A DNA stretch of 64,000 nucleotides, from NCBI RefSeq assembly GCF_000024965.1, contig NC_013530.1, positions 868,001 to 932,000 on the forward strand, read 5' to 3'. Made by a program: the position numbers and the translations under genes. Shown one piece after another: positions 50,803 to 59,463 of the stretch; the first letter of the stretch is position 1, and each line of letters opens with the position of its first letter. This DNA comes from Xylanimonas cellulosilytica DSM 15894 (GTDB lineage: Bacteria; Actinomycetota; Actinomycetes; Actinomycetales; Cellulomonadaceae). The notes beneath the pieces were generated by a model. It was not told the DNA's origin and made no database searches. It saw only the letters and a list, made by a program, of their open reading frames with translations.

Positions 50803-51521
50803 GGGCGGACCGCCCGCAGCTCTGCACCGCCGGACCCGTCGAGCCGGACCTCGTGGTCGGCACGCGCGACGAGCGACCCGTCGTGGGTGGCGACGACGAC
50901 TGTCGCCCCCGTTGCGGCGTGGTCGGTCAGGGCCTGCCACACCACGGCGGCCGTGTCCTCGTCGAGGTTGCCGGTGGGTTCGTCGGCGAACACGACGCGC
51001 GGGTTGGTCAGCAGTGCTCGGCAGATCGCGACGCGCTGCGCCTGCCCGCCGCTGATCTCCCCGGGCTTGTGGTCCTCGCGATGATCGACGCCGAACCGGG
51101 CCATGAGCTCACGGGCCCGGGCCACGGCGTCCTCGCGCCGCATGCCGGCGAACAGCCCGGAGTCGCACACGTTTGCGAGCACCGAGCGTGACGGGTCGAG
51201 CAGCGCGTCCTGGAAGATGAACCCCACCTGGGAGGCCCGCAGCCGCGACCGGGCGGCATCGGCCATGCGGGAGGCAGGGACGCGGTCCCAGACCACCTCC
51301 CCGTTCGTGGGACGGATCATGAGCGCGAGCAGGTACAGCAGGGTCGACTTCCCCGACCCGGACGGCCCTGTCAATGCCGTGGTGGCGCCTGCTGGCAGGT
51401 CCACGGTGAGGTCGGAGATCACCGGCGGCAGCGCCGCACGGTAGGTGAAGGTGAGCGACCGGGTCCCGAGGGCTGTGCCCGCCGACGCCGCGGCCCGCGG
51501 TCCGGGGAGGACGCCGATCAC
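50799..51521 (-). CDS. ABC transporter ATP-binding protein (cassette B)
   Basis: 240 aa from GTG51521 (GTGA overlap with the fusion-protein stop). Walker A GPSGSGKST (about 55-63), Q-loop FIFQDALLDPSR, signature ISGGQAQRVAI, Walker B RVVFADEPTGNLDED and H-loop VVVATHDGSL are intact. LolD/MacB branch, partner of the adjacent permease. Operon order fusion protein, ATPase, permease is the same as in cassette A. Confidence 0.92.
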   Translation of the reverse strand: MIGVLPGPRAAASAGTALGTRSLTFTYRAALPPVISDLTVDLPAGATTALTGPSGSGKSTLLYLLALMIRPTNGEVVWDRVPASRMADAARSRLRASQVGFIFQDALLDPSRSVLANVCDSGLFAGMRREDAVARARELMARFGVDHREDHKPGEISGGQAQRVAICRALLTNPRVVFADEPTGNLDEDTAAVVWQALTDHAATGATVVVATHDGSLVARADHEVRLDGSGGAELRAVRP

Positions 51522-52600
51522 GACGACCCCGCCGCCGTTGCGTCCGCCAGCCGCACCACGGTTCCGGTCTCGACGCCGTCGAGCACCATGCGTCCGTCGC
51601 CACGCCCCACGATGGTCACCGGGAGCTCGGTGCCGTCCTCGGTGACCAGGTACGGGCTGCCGAGTGGGTCGAGCCACAGGGCTGCTGCGGGTACGCCGGG
51701 GCCTGTCACCTCCGACACGACGACCTGCCGTGCCGGGAAGGATGCCGCGCCACGGTCCAACGGCACGAGGTCGCACCGGTCGGCGCACACCGGACTGCCG
51801 TCGGCTCGCGCGAGGACGAACAGCGTGTTGCCGGACTGGTCGGTGCGCTGGCCGGTCACCACCGCGGGAACCGGCTCGCCGTCGAACGTCACGGTGACCG
51901 GGGCGTCGGCGTCGACAGCGACGGTGGCAGGCACGGTCGCGACGAACTCCGGGTCGCTGGAGAGCAGCGAGAGCACCACGTCGCCCTCGGTGAGCCGTGC
52001 ACCGACGGTGACGCCCTCGTTGACGAGCACGCGCGCGGGCAGCGCGGACGTGAACACGACGTCGCCGGCGCGCACCACGCCGTCGACGGTCACCCCGAGG
52101 CTGCGCTGCCACGCCCGCACCGCCGCCGTCGTCGCAGGTCCGAAACGACCCGTGGGTTCGGCGACGAGGAAGCCGGTGTCGTGCAGGAGCTGCTGGATCT
52201 GCCGGACGTCTTCGCCCACGGTCCCCGCGCCAAGATCACGGAACGCGGGCACCGCCCCGACCGCTGCCACCACGGGCCGCAGGTCCACCGTGTAGAGCAC
52301 GTCACCGGCGTCGACGACGTCACCGTCAGCGATGTCGAGCGAGGTCAGTGTGCCTGCCGCAGCACCGACACCGAACGGCTCCGGGTGCCAGGTCGCGGAC
52401 ACCGCCACCGGCAACGACCGGCCCACCGTCATCTCGGTCACCGCAACCGTCGCAGGTGACTGCGCCTGCGTCGGGACCGACGGCGGCGCGAACGCCCACC
52501 ACCCGAACAAGGCACCCAGGCCGGCCGCCGTCGCGACGGCCACCACCCACAGCCCGACACCACGTCGCACCACCGAACCGCCGACTCTCATCACCACCAT
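51518..52600 (-). CDS. Membrane-fusion protein with peptidoglycan-binding domain (cassette B)
   Basis: 360 aa from ATG52600 (GAGGAAC upstream). N-terminal anchor (VGLWVVAVATAAGLGALFGW), lipoyl-like strands (LDIADGDVVDAGDVLYTVDL), a PG_binding_1 domain at about 125-175 (EDVRQIQQLLHDTGFLVAEP, TGRFGPATTAAVRAWQRSLG), then barrel domains (VTVGARLTEGDVVLSLLSSD) and a conserved C-terminal strand. Domain order equals that of the cassette A protein at 15188; sequence identity appears modest, suggesting old paralogues. Confidence 0.87.
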   Translation of the reverse strand: MVVMRVGGSVVRRGVGLWVVAVATAAGLGALFGWWAFAPPSVPTQAQSPATVAVTEMTVGRSLPVAVSATWHPEPFGVGAAAGTLTSLDIADGDVVDAGDVLYTVDLRPVVAAVGAVPAFRDLGAGTVGEDVRQIQQLLHDTGFLVAEPTGRFGPATTAAVRAWQRSLGVTVDGVVRAGDVVFTSALPARVLVNEGVTVGARLTEGDVVLSLLSSDPEFVATVPATVAVDADAPVTVTFDGEPVPAVVTGQRTDQSGNTLFVLARADGSPVCADRCDLVPLDRGAASFPARQVVVSEVTGPGVPAAALWLDPLGSPYLVTEDGTELPVTIVGRGDGRMVLDGVETGTVVRLADATAAGSS

Positions 52601-52638
52601 GTGTTCCTCACCGTGTGTGCCTGGTGCTGCCGGTCCGG

Positions 52639-53253
52639 TCAGGGCTGACCCGTAGGCTGTGTGTTCTCGGCCGTGATCAGCGTCAGGACGCCCGCGCCAC
52701 TCTGCGGGCAGGCCCTCATCAGGGCCGAGACATCGTCGTCGGGTGTGAGGCCGCCGCCCTGGCCGGTGAGGACATCCCACGGGTTCCAGGGGAACTCCGC
52801 CTCCAGCCACACCTCCATCGACGGCGGCTCCGGCAGGTCGTGACCGTGCGCGACGATGCAGGCGCGGACGTCGAGCATCCGCTCGTAGTCCTCCGGGCCG
52901 TGCCGCTCGACCCAGTGCGCCGGTTCCGGGATCGCTTCGCCGCACATGCGCTGCGCGTCACCCTCGATGTCGAACCCGGTCGCCTCGGCATCCTCGCGTG
53001 GCCTGGTCACCCCCGGCAGCACCGGACCCCCCACACCCACGTGGGCGAACACCCCACGCTCTTCGAGGCATGCCACCATCGCGGCCTGGTACTCCTCGAC
53101 GTCCTGACGCGCCCGGGCCATCCAGCCCGGCTCCACCCACTCCGGGGTCCCCGCCAGGGCGTCGTCACCTGCCGAGCATGCGGACACTCCGAGGAGTGCT
53201 GAGCACACCAGGACGGCCCTCAGGAGTTGCCTGCCCGTTCTCGTCTTGCCCAT
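52639..53253 (-). CDS. Cassette B lipoprotein
   Basis: 204 aa. The signal sequence ends in a lipobox (LLGVSACSAG). The mature part contains VEEYQAAMVACLEERGVFAH, matching the CLxxxG motif of the cassette A lipoprotein, and further Cys at QRMCGEAIPE, VRACIVAHGH and MRACPQSGAG, so about four exported Cys that could form two bonds. Ribosome site TAAGGAG overlaps the stop of the upstream 50-aa ORF. Accessory or immunity role inferred from position. Confidence 0.8.
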   Translation of the reverse strand: MGKTRTGRQLLRAVLVCSALLGVSACSAGDDALAGTPEWVEPGWMARARQDVEEYQAAMVACLEERGVFAHVGVGGPVLPGVTRPREDAEATGFDIEGDAQRMCGEAIPEPAHWVERHGPEDYERMLDVRACIVAHGHDLPEPPSMEVWLEAEFPWNPWDVLTGQGGGLTPDDDVSALMRACPQSGAGVLTLITAENTQPTGQP

Positions 53254-53262
53254 ACCGGCTCC

Positions 53263-53415
53263 TTACTCCTCGTCCGGAATGGCAGCGGTGCGCGTTGGCC
53301 CCATCGACAGGCTCACCTTGATCGGGGCGAAGAGCGTCTGGATAGTCGCGACTGCAGTTGTCGACACTGGGCCGCAGGAGGCTGGGATGCAGTCCTCCCG
53401 ATGACTGACTCTCAC
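53263..53415 (-). CDS. 50-aa peptide, first gene of cassette B
   Basis: GTG53415 is preceded by a near-perfect Shine-Dalgarno (AAAGGAGG, 4-nt spacing). The peptide begins VRVSHREDCIPASCGPVSTT and ends KVSLSMGPTRTAAIPDEE; it has two Cys, a hydrophilic N-terminus without a signal peptide, a hydrophobic middle (AVATIQTLFAPI) and an acidic C-terminus. Its TAA is fused to the lipoprotein's ribosome site (TAAGGAG), showing co-translation. A leaderless or modified exported peptide is plausible; no maturation enzyme is nearby. No family recognised. Confidence 0.6.
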   Translation of the reverse strand: MRVSHREDCIPASCGPVSTTAVATIQTLFAPIKVSLSMGPTRTAAIPDEE

Positions 53416-53586
53416 GTGTCCTCCTTTGGCGTCATTGCCGGGCGTACTTATCTGTTACGCCAACAGTACGTTCACGGGCATGTCCATCACACGGTGATGG
53501 CCGAGGGTGACTGCCATGGTGTCCCATCGCGACGCGGGAGTCGGGTCGACGATGTCTTGTGCCGAACCGGCACGGTAGGCAAGGCC

Positions 53587-53714
53587 CCGGCAAAGTTGCC
53601 CGGTAGCGGGCTGGCGGGCGTGTGACCTGCGTCTTTGCAGGTGAGATGAGGTGTGCGGGCGGGTCCCGGCCCGGTTGGATCGGGGGTTCCTACACCATCC
53701 GGCCTCACGGAACG
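53587..53714 (-). repeat. 128-bp inverted repeat, right copy (IR-R)
   Basis: Reverse-complement partner of 49361-49488, about 95% identical by eye. It abuts and truncates the gene at 53715-54018. Together the repeats enclose 4.1 kb containing all of cassette B. Confidence 0.9.
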
Positions 53715-54018
53715 AAGAGAAGTCGCTCCACCCCGGGGCGAAGTCGACCGCGTGCCTCCGGAGAACCGCGCGGAGTGATCGGAGCGCTTCGCGAGACTCC
53801 TCGTCGCAAATCTGCTGTTTGCCGTCTGTTCCATAGAACTGGAACTGGCCGCGTCCGAGCTGCACGAGGGCGACCGCGGTGGCGAGCGCGTCATCGCCGG
53901 AGGCCGGGCCCTCGGCGAGTCGCCGCACCAGATCCATCCGGACTGTCGTCGTTGTGTAGGACGGTCCCCAGGGGTTCTCCGGTTGCGGGACCCTCTCAAA
54001 GAAGTCGCTGAATCTCAC
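53715..54018 (-). pseudogene. Gene truncated by IR-R, unknown function
   Basis: From GTG54018 about 100 residues look like a real protein (FSDFFERVPQPENPWGPSY, RMDLVRRLAEGPASGDDALA, VALVQLGRGQFQFYGTDG, EALRSLRAVLRRHAVDFAPG). The frame then runs into repeat-encoded sequence (FREAGWCRNPRSNRAG) and stays open to 53455. The native C-terminus is lost or replaced. No family recognised. Confidence 0.5.
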
Positions 54019-54327
54019 GTAGCCAATAGTCCCAGGGCGAATGACGTCAACCCGGCTGCTGCTCTGCGTGCCTCATGCAGCCCGCCAATGCTCCCCGAAG
54101 GACGGCTGCGCGAACGGCTCACTCAGGACGGACACGGTTTGCTGCCCCGTCAGGTTCTACTCGTTCTACTCGCGCGTCACGACGAATGTCGGAGTGGCTG
54201 TCACGGTCGCCGAGGCGTCGGCGCCGGATGGGCGCGCGGCCCCAGACGGCCCTCGCGGTTGCTGCCCGCGCACCTTCCCGACGACGTGGGCCGCGTCGCG
54301 GCCCGCCAGACGTCAGGGGTGGTCCTC
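54019..54327. other. 309-bp interval without an evident gene
   Basis: Frames here are Arg/Pro-rich or short and lack ribosome sites. The plus-strand membrane-protein frame is open upstream of its ATG at 54328, but the upstream reading is low-complexity. Probably a promoter region for the three downstream plus-strand genes. Confidence 0.4.
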
Positions 54328-54732
54328 ATGTTCGCCGTCGTTCTGATCGTGTCGTTGTTCTTGGTGACCACGGTGCTCACCTGGGTGCGCACCGTGTTGC
54401 TCGTCATAGGGCCGACGAACTGGCTCGACGCGTACCTGCATACGCGCCGCGGCATGAAGTGGGGCCTCGTCATCTGCCTGCCACTTGCCGCGGCCTGCGT
54501 GTCCGGTGCCCGCCTCATCGAGGCGAACAGCACCCCTGGTGACTACGCCGTGTGGCAGATGCTCCTGTGGGCGCTGCTGTGGTTCGACGCGATGAAGCTC
54601 GTCCGCATGGGGATCGTCTCCGTCGTCCTCCTCGCCCGCGCACGCTTCCGCGAGTGGGCCGCGGTCCGTCGCGGCCGCTGGGAGGTGGAGGCTGTGCGAT
54701 CCGGCGTCGTCGGCGCACCTGGTGACAGGTAG
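54328..54732 (+). CDS. Membrane protein, unknown function
   Basis: 134 aa from ATG54328. Helices at about residues 2-27 (FAVVLIVSLFLVTTVLTWVR), 45-62 (WGLVICLPLAAACVSGARLI) and 74-103 (WQMLLWALLWFDAMKLVRMG, IVSVVLLARAR), with a basic cytoplasmic tail. Upstream in-frame codons do not look coding. It ends 25 bp before the next gene and is probably co-transcribed with the two unknown proteins that follow. Confidence 0.6.
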   Translation: MFAVVLIVSLFLVTTVLTWVRTVLLVIGPTNWLDAYLHTRRGMKWGLVICLPLAAACVSGARLIEANSTPGDYAVWQMLLWALLWFDAMKLVRMGIVSVVLLARARFREWAAVRRGRWEVEAVRSGVVGAPGDR

Positions 54733-54757
54733 CCCCGACCTCGCAAGGAGACCGTTC

Positions 54758-55426
54758 ATGGACACCACCCACGACGTCGTCGCGCTCGGAGCGCGCAGCC
54801 TGCTCGCAGACCTCGGCGTCGACGCACCGTCGCGCACTCGACTTCGGCACCGGGACGCGCTGCAGGGTCTGGACCGCCTGGTCGCCGAGCATGTGCGGTT
54901 CGGCCCGCTGGAGGATCCCCAGGCCGTTCCGGTGTTCCGTCGTCGCGAGATGTGCACCAGGGCGTTCTCGCTGATCGGCACGCTGCTGACCTTCGGGTAC
55001 GCGTGGGGCGACCTCTTCCCGGTCCTGCTCGACGTCCATCTGCTCGCGCAGGACGACGACGGCGAGGAGCCGACGGCGGGGACGCCGCTCGGGGCCGACG
55101 CGCTGTCGGCGGGGGAGTCGTTCCTGGTGCAGATCGCGCGGTCGCACCTCGCGCGGCTGGCCGACGGCGTGGACCCGATGAGCGGGCTCGACTACGACGA
55201 GGCACTCGACGTGCTCGACGGGCTGTATCCGCCGTTCACGGTGCCGGGCATCGTGCCGGTCGCGATTCTGCCGCGGGTCGTGAGCCGCGACGTCGTCGTC
55301 GAGTGCGTACGGCAGTTGTCCTGGCACGGCGTCGACCCTGCCGGGTTGCTGCGCGTGCGCGACCTGCTGGACGCGACGTGGGATGCCGAGGTGCGCGGCC
55401 TCGCCGTCGTCGGCGGTGCGCGATGA
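54758..55426 (+). CDS. Unknown soluble helical protein
   Basis: 222 aa from ATG54758 (AAGGAGAC upstream). Globular and mainly helical (VVALGARSLLADLGVDAPSR, FSLIGTLLTFGYAWGDLFPV, ESFLVQIARSHLARLADGVD, VVVECVRQLSWHGVDPAGLL). No motifs I can name. Its stop overlaps the ATG of the 462-aa gene, so the two are partners. Its place in the element suggests an accessory or regulatory role. Confidence 0.65.
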   Translation: MDTTHDVVALGARSLLADLGVDAPSRTRLRHRDALQGLDRLVAEHVRFGPLEDPQAVPVFRRREMCTRAFSLIGTLLTFGYAWGDLFPVLLDVHLLAQDDDGEEPTAGTPLGADALSAGESFLVQIARSHLARLADGVDPMSGLDYDEALDVLDGLYPPFTVPGIVPVAILPRVVSRDVVVECVRQLSWHGVDPAGLLRVRDLLDATWDAEVRGLAVVGGAR

Positions 55427-56811
55427 CGTACGGCGACGTCGCGGGACCGCTGACGTTCGCGATGGCCGAGATCCTGACGCACGGCAAGCCGTACGCGGAG
55501 CTCGGCGGGAAGCACGCCACCCGGTACGAGCCCAAGCCGGGGTTCCAGGAACGGGCCGAGCTCGTGCTGCGGTACCGGGCGATGGTGCTGGAGTACGCGC
55601 GTGACCTCGGCAAGCCGCTGGTGCACGCGCTGGGCGGGACGCCGTTGGTGAGGTCGTGGGCCGGGTGGCTCGACAAGGCGGTGCCGGACCGTGCGTCGCT
55701 GCCGGGCGGGCGGGTCGCGAACGCCGACGAACTGTCCAGCCAACACCCGAACCTGCTCGTCGACCTGTGGCGCCAGGCGGCGGTCGTCGCCGTCGTCGCA
55801 CGCGAACGGGAGATGCAGCCCCTGCTCGCAACAATGAACCGCGCGCAGGAACTCGTCGTCCTCAAGGACATCGGCGACCTCATACGGGCGATGTTCCGCC
55901 TCGACGACCGGTACCACCGACTGCCCGGGTGGCAGCCCCTGGCCGGGACAAAGGGCGGGCGGCTCGACCGGAACCTTCCCACGGACCGCGTGGTGAGGAA
56001 CGGGACCGCGGCCATCCGCAAGTTCGTCGAATGGATCGAGCCGCAGCTCACGCCCGAAGGATACACCGTCGACCGGCTCGGATACGAGCCAGCCCGGCCC
56101 GCACACCCAGGCGGGACCGAGATGAGCGAGGCGGTCGGAGCGCTGGAACGGCTGGCCGACGTGCTGGGGGAGGAGACGCTGCGAGCGTCCTCGATGCGCG
56201 TGCTGCTCCGGGCGCAGAAGGCCGTCTCCGCGCAGGTATCTCGGCTCGCCGGGCTCGCTGGCGACGTGTCCGCGCAGGCCGGGTTCCAGGTGCGCGCCAA
56301 GATCTACAGCGATCTCGTCGCCGCGACGCGGGAGGTGCACGGGCTCGTGGGCGACGGGGTGTATTCAGTGTCGTACTCGACCGTCGCACTTGATGCGCTG
56401 ACCCGAGCGCGGGGCGCAGACATCGCCGGGGTGCGCCGGCTTGGGGAAGCACTGGACGAGGTCGACCTTCGGCTGCACGCGTCGCTGACGGGCGCTGTCC
56501 GCCGAGGTGACTACTTCGTGCGCGGTGCGGAAGTGATGGTCCGTCGAGCCGGAGGCGTGTACGCGTCGCGGGCCTCGTTCGAGCCGATGACGGTCGGGAA
56601 CGCGACCGGGTTCCATGCCACGCTGCCGGCGCTGCTCCCGGCCAGCCGACCGCAGCCCGCCGCGGCGGAGTCGGTGGCTCGCCGGGTCGCGTTCGGCGAG
56701 ATGCTCGCCAAGGCTGGGCTGGAGACTATCAACGGAGAGTACCTGCAGCGGAGGGCGCGAGCGCGGCTCGCGGAGCAGCGGACGCAGGCCAGGATCAGGG
56801 CCTCGTCATGA
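55423..56811 (+). CDS. Unknown 462-aa protein
   Basis: 462 aa from ATG55423 (ATGA overlap). Helical throughout, with blocks such as HATRYEPKPGFQERAELVLR, PLLATMNRAQELVVLKDIGD, LGEETLRASSMRVLLRAQKA, EALDEVDLRLHASLTGAVRR and a basic C-terminal tail (YLQRRARARLAEQRTQARIR). No membrane segments or signal peptide. It may bind nucleic acid through the tail. Possibly part of a two-gene system with the preceding 222-aa protein. No family recognised. Confidence 0.65.
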   Translation: MTYGDVAGPLTFAMAEILTHGKPYAELGGKHATRYEPKPGFQERAELVLRYRAMVLEYARDLGKPLVHALGGTPLVRSWAGWLDKAVPDRASLPGGRVANADELSSQHPNLLVDLWRQAAVVAVVAREREMQPLLATMNRAQELVVLKDIGDLIRAMFRLDDRYHRLPGWQPLAGTKGGRLDRNLPTDRVVRNGTAAIRKFVEWIEPQLTPEGYTVDRLGYEPARPAHPGGTEMSEAVGALERLADVLGEETLRASSMRVLLRAQKAVSAQVSRLAGLAGDVSAQAGFQVRAKIYSDLVAATREVHGLVGDGVYSVSYSTVALDALTRARGADIAGVRRLGEALDEVDLRLHASLTGAVRRGDYFVRGAEVMVRRAGGVYASRASFEPMTVGNATGFHATLPALLPASRPQPAAAESVARRVAFGEMLAKAGLETINGEYLQRRARARLAEQRTQARIRASS

Positions 56812-56833
56812 CGGTCGCGGCGGTCTGTGCTCC

Positions 56834-57307
56834 CTAGATCGCGCGGATAGGTGTCCTAGTCAGGGGCGTCGTCGGGGGACGGGTGTCCCAGCGGTGGGTC
56901 GTCCAGGCGGTGCGGATCAGGCGCCAGATGATGATGATCGCGGTGCCCAGGGCGAGGTACGCGGTGAACACGGGGCGGCGCCTTTCGGTGCACAAGATGA
57001 GCGGGTTGAAGCCGCGGTTGCACCAGGAGTTCGTCCGCTCGACGACCCAGCGGCGGGTGCGGTTGATCGGTACGGCCTGCCCTTTGGGGCTGATGTTGCC
57101 GTTGCAGCCGAGCTCGTCGAGCAGGTTCCGGGTCACGCCGTAGTCGTAGCCCGCGTGCAGGTGGACCGTCATATACGGTCGGGAGGCTGGAACCTGGCCG
57201 GGCGCTCGAGGGTGGGACGCAGCAGGACCGAGTCGTGCCGGTGGCGCCGATGATCTCGCAGCCCAGCGCTCATCGATGATCTCTCCGGTCACCGGATCGA
57301 TCATCAA
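56834..57307 (-). mobile_element. IS5-like transposase remnant (C-terminal part)
   Basis: Minus-strand frame: YDYGVTRNLLDELGCNGNIS, then INRTRRWVVERTNSWCNRG and FNPLILCTERRRPVFTAYLA, the C-terminal DDE-domain signature of IS5-group transposases (the final catalytic Glu lies in VVERTNSW). The first ~45 codons (MMIDPVTGEIIDERWAARSS) are not contiguous with the family, and the 5' half of the transposase and both ends are absent. Non-functional. No gene is visible in 57308-57462. Confidence 0.78.
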
Positions 57308-57462
57308 GTCCGGGTCGTCCTCGACCGCGCCGCAGCGGTCGTGGTCGTGTCGGTCACAGCCCTACCTCTCGGTCAGGCTGAGCCACCCACCGTTCCTGCG
57401 GAAGTCCCGATCAAGCCCGCCCGGTGCTCTCGACGGGTTCACGAGCGCGATCGATGCCGTGA

Positions 57463-57933
57463 TCAACTGCAGCTGAGCTTCGTGATAGATGCTGTGGTGT
57501 TCTTACCGGTGTTCGCAGGGACGGTCAACACGACGGTGGACCCGTTCAGCGCTTTGACGGTGTTGTTGTTGCGGGCGTTGGCGATGGACCGCACGGGTGC
57601 GCCGAGCGTGGACACCGAGTGGTTGGCGGTGCAAGTGGTGAAGGTGAGCTTGCTACCCAGGTACCCGGCCTGGCTGTACGCGCAGAAAGCACCCGTCGCG
57701 CAGGATCCGATCGTGCGGGGAGCAATGTCGCTGTCTGGGGCGATCGTGAGGATCACGGCGCCGTCGTCCCAGGTGACCTCGTTCCAGCCGGTCTGCACAC
57801 CGCCCGGGTTGTCCGCCAGCACGGTCTCGATGCGCTCTTGCATGTCGGGCGCGTCTTGTGCGTTCGCAGCCGCAGGGACGGTCACGGCGAGCATGGCGGT
57901 GGCGAGCAGCACGAGCATGGGGCGGGTCTTCAT
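57463..57933 (-). CDS. Secreted I36-type Cys protein (cassette C)
   Basis: 156 aa from ATG57933, which overlaps the CU044_5270 stop (ATGA); an in-frame ATG 21 bp upstream is less likely. Sec signal peptide (TRPMLVLLATAMLAVTVPAA, cleavage near ANAQD). The mature part has GSCATGAFCAYSQAGYLGSK, the same CxxGxFCxY/W...Y(S/L)G pattern as the cassette A proteins, and ends ITKLSCS. An N-terminal extension of about 60 residues (DMQERIETVLADNPGGVQTG) precedes it, as in longer I36 proteins. Confidence 0.8.
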   Translation of the reverse strand: MKTRPMLVLLATAMLAVTVPAAANAQDAPDMQERIETVLADNPGGVQTGWNEVTWDDGAVILTIAPDSDIAPRTIGSCATGAFCAYSQAGYLGSKLTFTTCTANHSVSTLGAPVRSIANARNNNTVKALNGSTVVLTVPANTGKNTTASITKLSCS

Positions 57934-58964
57934 GGGCTTGAGGTCCTGTTCCATGTGAGGTAACTGGTGACGGCGGGGTGGGGAATATCGGTGCGGGTGG
58001 TGCCGGTGTAGAGGGTTTCGACGGCCAAGACTTGGCCGGTGGCCGGTGAGATGACGAGATAGTCGGCGTAGTCAGGGTCGCCGCTGCGGGTTGCCCGGAA
58101 CGCGATCCCGTCACGTCCAAGACGGTCGGTGACTGTGCCGGCGGTGTGGATGTCGGGCTGCTGGGCGAGGAAGGTCAGGATCGCGGCTTCCTGTGCCCCG
58201 GTGGGTTCGCGTTCGAACAGCAGGGACGCGATGGCCTGGATGTAGTCGGCCCCATCAGGAGTAGTCCCGTACGTGGTCCCCTGGCCAAGGAAGTCGCCCA
58301 TGGCGCCCGGGTCGGTGGGTATCGGCCCGGTGAAGACGAACTCGTAGTCACCGGGAGCGTCCGTTTGGGACCACAGCAGGCCCCCAGGGGTGACACCCGT
58401 GTCGGGGTCGGTGGTCGGGGTGCCGTCGGGAGTGACCGGGTGCCCGGCCCGCACCTCGACCGTGCGTGCGCCGTCGACGGCGATGGTGATCCGGTAGTCC
58501 TCCGGGGCGATCACCGTGGCCAGGTTGCTGTCGTCGTCGGTCACGGACAGGTTCCAGGACTGGACACGGATCTCTGTCGGTCCAGGCGGGTCGGATCGTT
58601 GGGCTGCGTGGTCGCTCATCGTTTCGAGCAGTTCGGGTGCGGGGGTGTCGATCGGGGTGACGGTCAGGGGGTGCGGGGTGGCCGCGTGCACGGGTGCGGG
58701 AGTGAGTATCGGGACGATCCCGATGGCGGCCACGACGGTGGCGGCGGCCGCCACCGCCAAGCGCGGGAGGGACCATCGGTGCCGAACACGCGCCAGGCGG
58801 GGATCGGGTCGATGGGGGCGCGTCGATCGGGCCGGCGGGCTGGTGGGGACGGCGGAGATCAGCAGCTCGGCCAGCTCGCGCTTGGCACGGTCGGTCAGGG
58901 GCAGGTTGCGGTTTCCACTGACGGGGCGTGCGGCGCGGATGCGGTCAGCGAACGGGTCGTCCAT
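57930..58964 (-). CDS. CU044_5270 family membrane protein (cassette C)
   Basis: 344 aa. Cytoplasmic N-terminus (RAKRELAELLISAV), one membrane helix (LAVAAAATVVAAIGIVPILT), and an exported domain containing the family blocks (EIRVQSWNLSVTDDDSNLAT, ADYIQAIASLLFEREPTGAQ, VISPATGQVLAVETLYTG). The start overlaps the sigma-factor gene by 20 bp. Probably the sigma partner or sensor for cassette C. Confidence 0.83.
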   Translation of the reverse strand: MDDPFADRIRAARPVSGNRNLPLTDRAKRELAELLISAVPTSPPARSTRPHRPDPRLARVRHRWSLPRLAVAAAATVVAAIGIVPILTPAPVHAATPHPLTVTPIDTPAPELLETMSDHAAQRSDPPGPTEIRVQSWNLSVTDDDSNLATVIAPEDYRITIAVDGARTVEVRAGHPVTPDGTPTTDPDTGVTPGGLLWSQTDAPGDYEFVFTGPIPTDPGAMGDFLGQGTTYGTTPDGADYIQAIASLLFEREPTGAQEAAILTFLAQQPDIHTAGTVTDRLGRDGIAFRATRSGDPDYADYLVISPATGQVLAVETLYTGTTRTDIPHPAVTSYLTWNRTSSP

Positions 58965-59463
58965 GGAGTCTCACCTCCTCCTCCGGGTCGTCTATGGATA
59001 GCTGCTTCTTGAGGCGCCCGCGCGCCCGGGTCAGGCGGATACGTACGGCCGTGGGCGTGCAACCGAGGATCTGCGCGATTTCCGGGGCCGATAGGTCCTC
59101 CCAGTACGCCATGCGCAGCAGGTCACGATCCGGCTCGGCCAGTGCCTCCATCGCGGCGTGGACGGTGAGCTGGTCATCGACGGCAACAGGCGCCGCGGCC
59201 AGGTCCTGCATGGGGCCGAGCTTGTCGACCAGGGCGGTGACCCTGCCGCGGCGGCGGTACTCGTTGCCGACGACGTTGCGCAGCGTGGCGTACACCCAGG
59301 CCAGGGTCAGGTCGTGTCCGCCTGCGTGGTGCGCCCACGCGATACGGAACACCTCCGCGGTCACGTCCTCGGCATCACCGAGCCCGCCCAGCCGCTGGTG
59401 GGCGACCGTCAGGATCAGCCGGTAGTGACGCGTGTAGAAGGCCACGAACCTCTCGTCGTCCAT
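58945..59463 (-). CDS. ECF-type RNA polymerase sigma factor (cassette C)
   Basis: 172 aa from ATG59463 (GGAGGGAGG upstream). Region 2 FVAFYTRHYRLILTVAHQRL ... DAEDVTAEVFRIAWAHH, then WVYATLRNVVGNEYRRRGR; region 4 ALAEPDRDLLRMAYWEDLSA, PEIAQILGCTPTAVRIRLTR and ARGRLKKQL. Divergent from the secreted-protein and exporter genes across a 254-bp intergenic region that should contain both promoters. Distinct from the cassette A sigma factor in sequence. Confidence 0.88.
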   Translation of the reverse strand: MDDERFVAFYTRHYRLILTVAHQRLGGLGDAEDVTAEVFRIAWAHHAGGHDLTLAWVYATLRNVVGNEYRRRGRVTALVDKLGPMQDLAAAPVAVDDQLTVHAAMEALAEPDRDLLRMAYWEDLSAPEIAQILGCTPTAVRIRLTRARGRLKKQLSIDDPEEEVRLHGRPVR

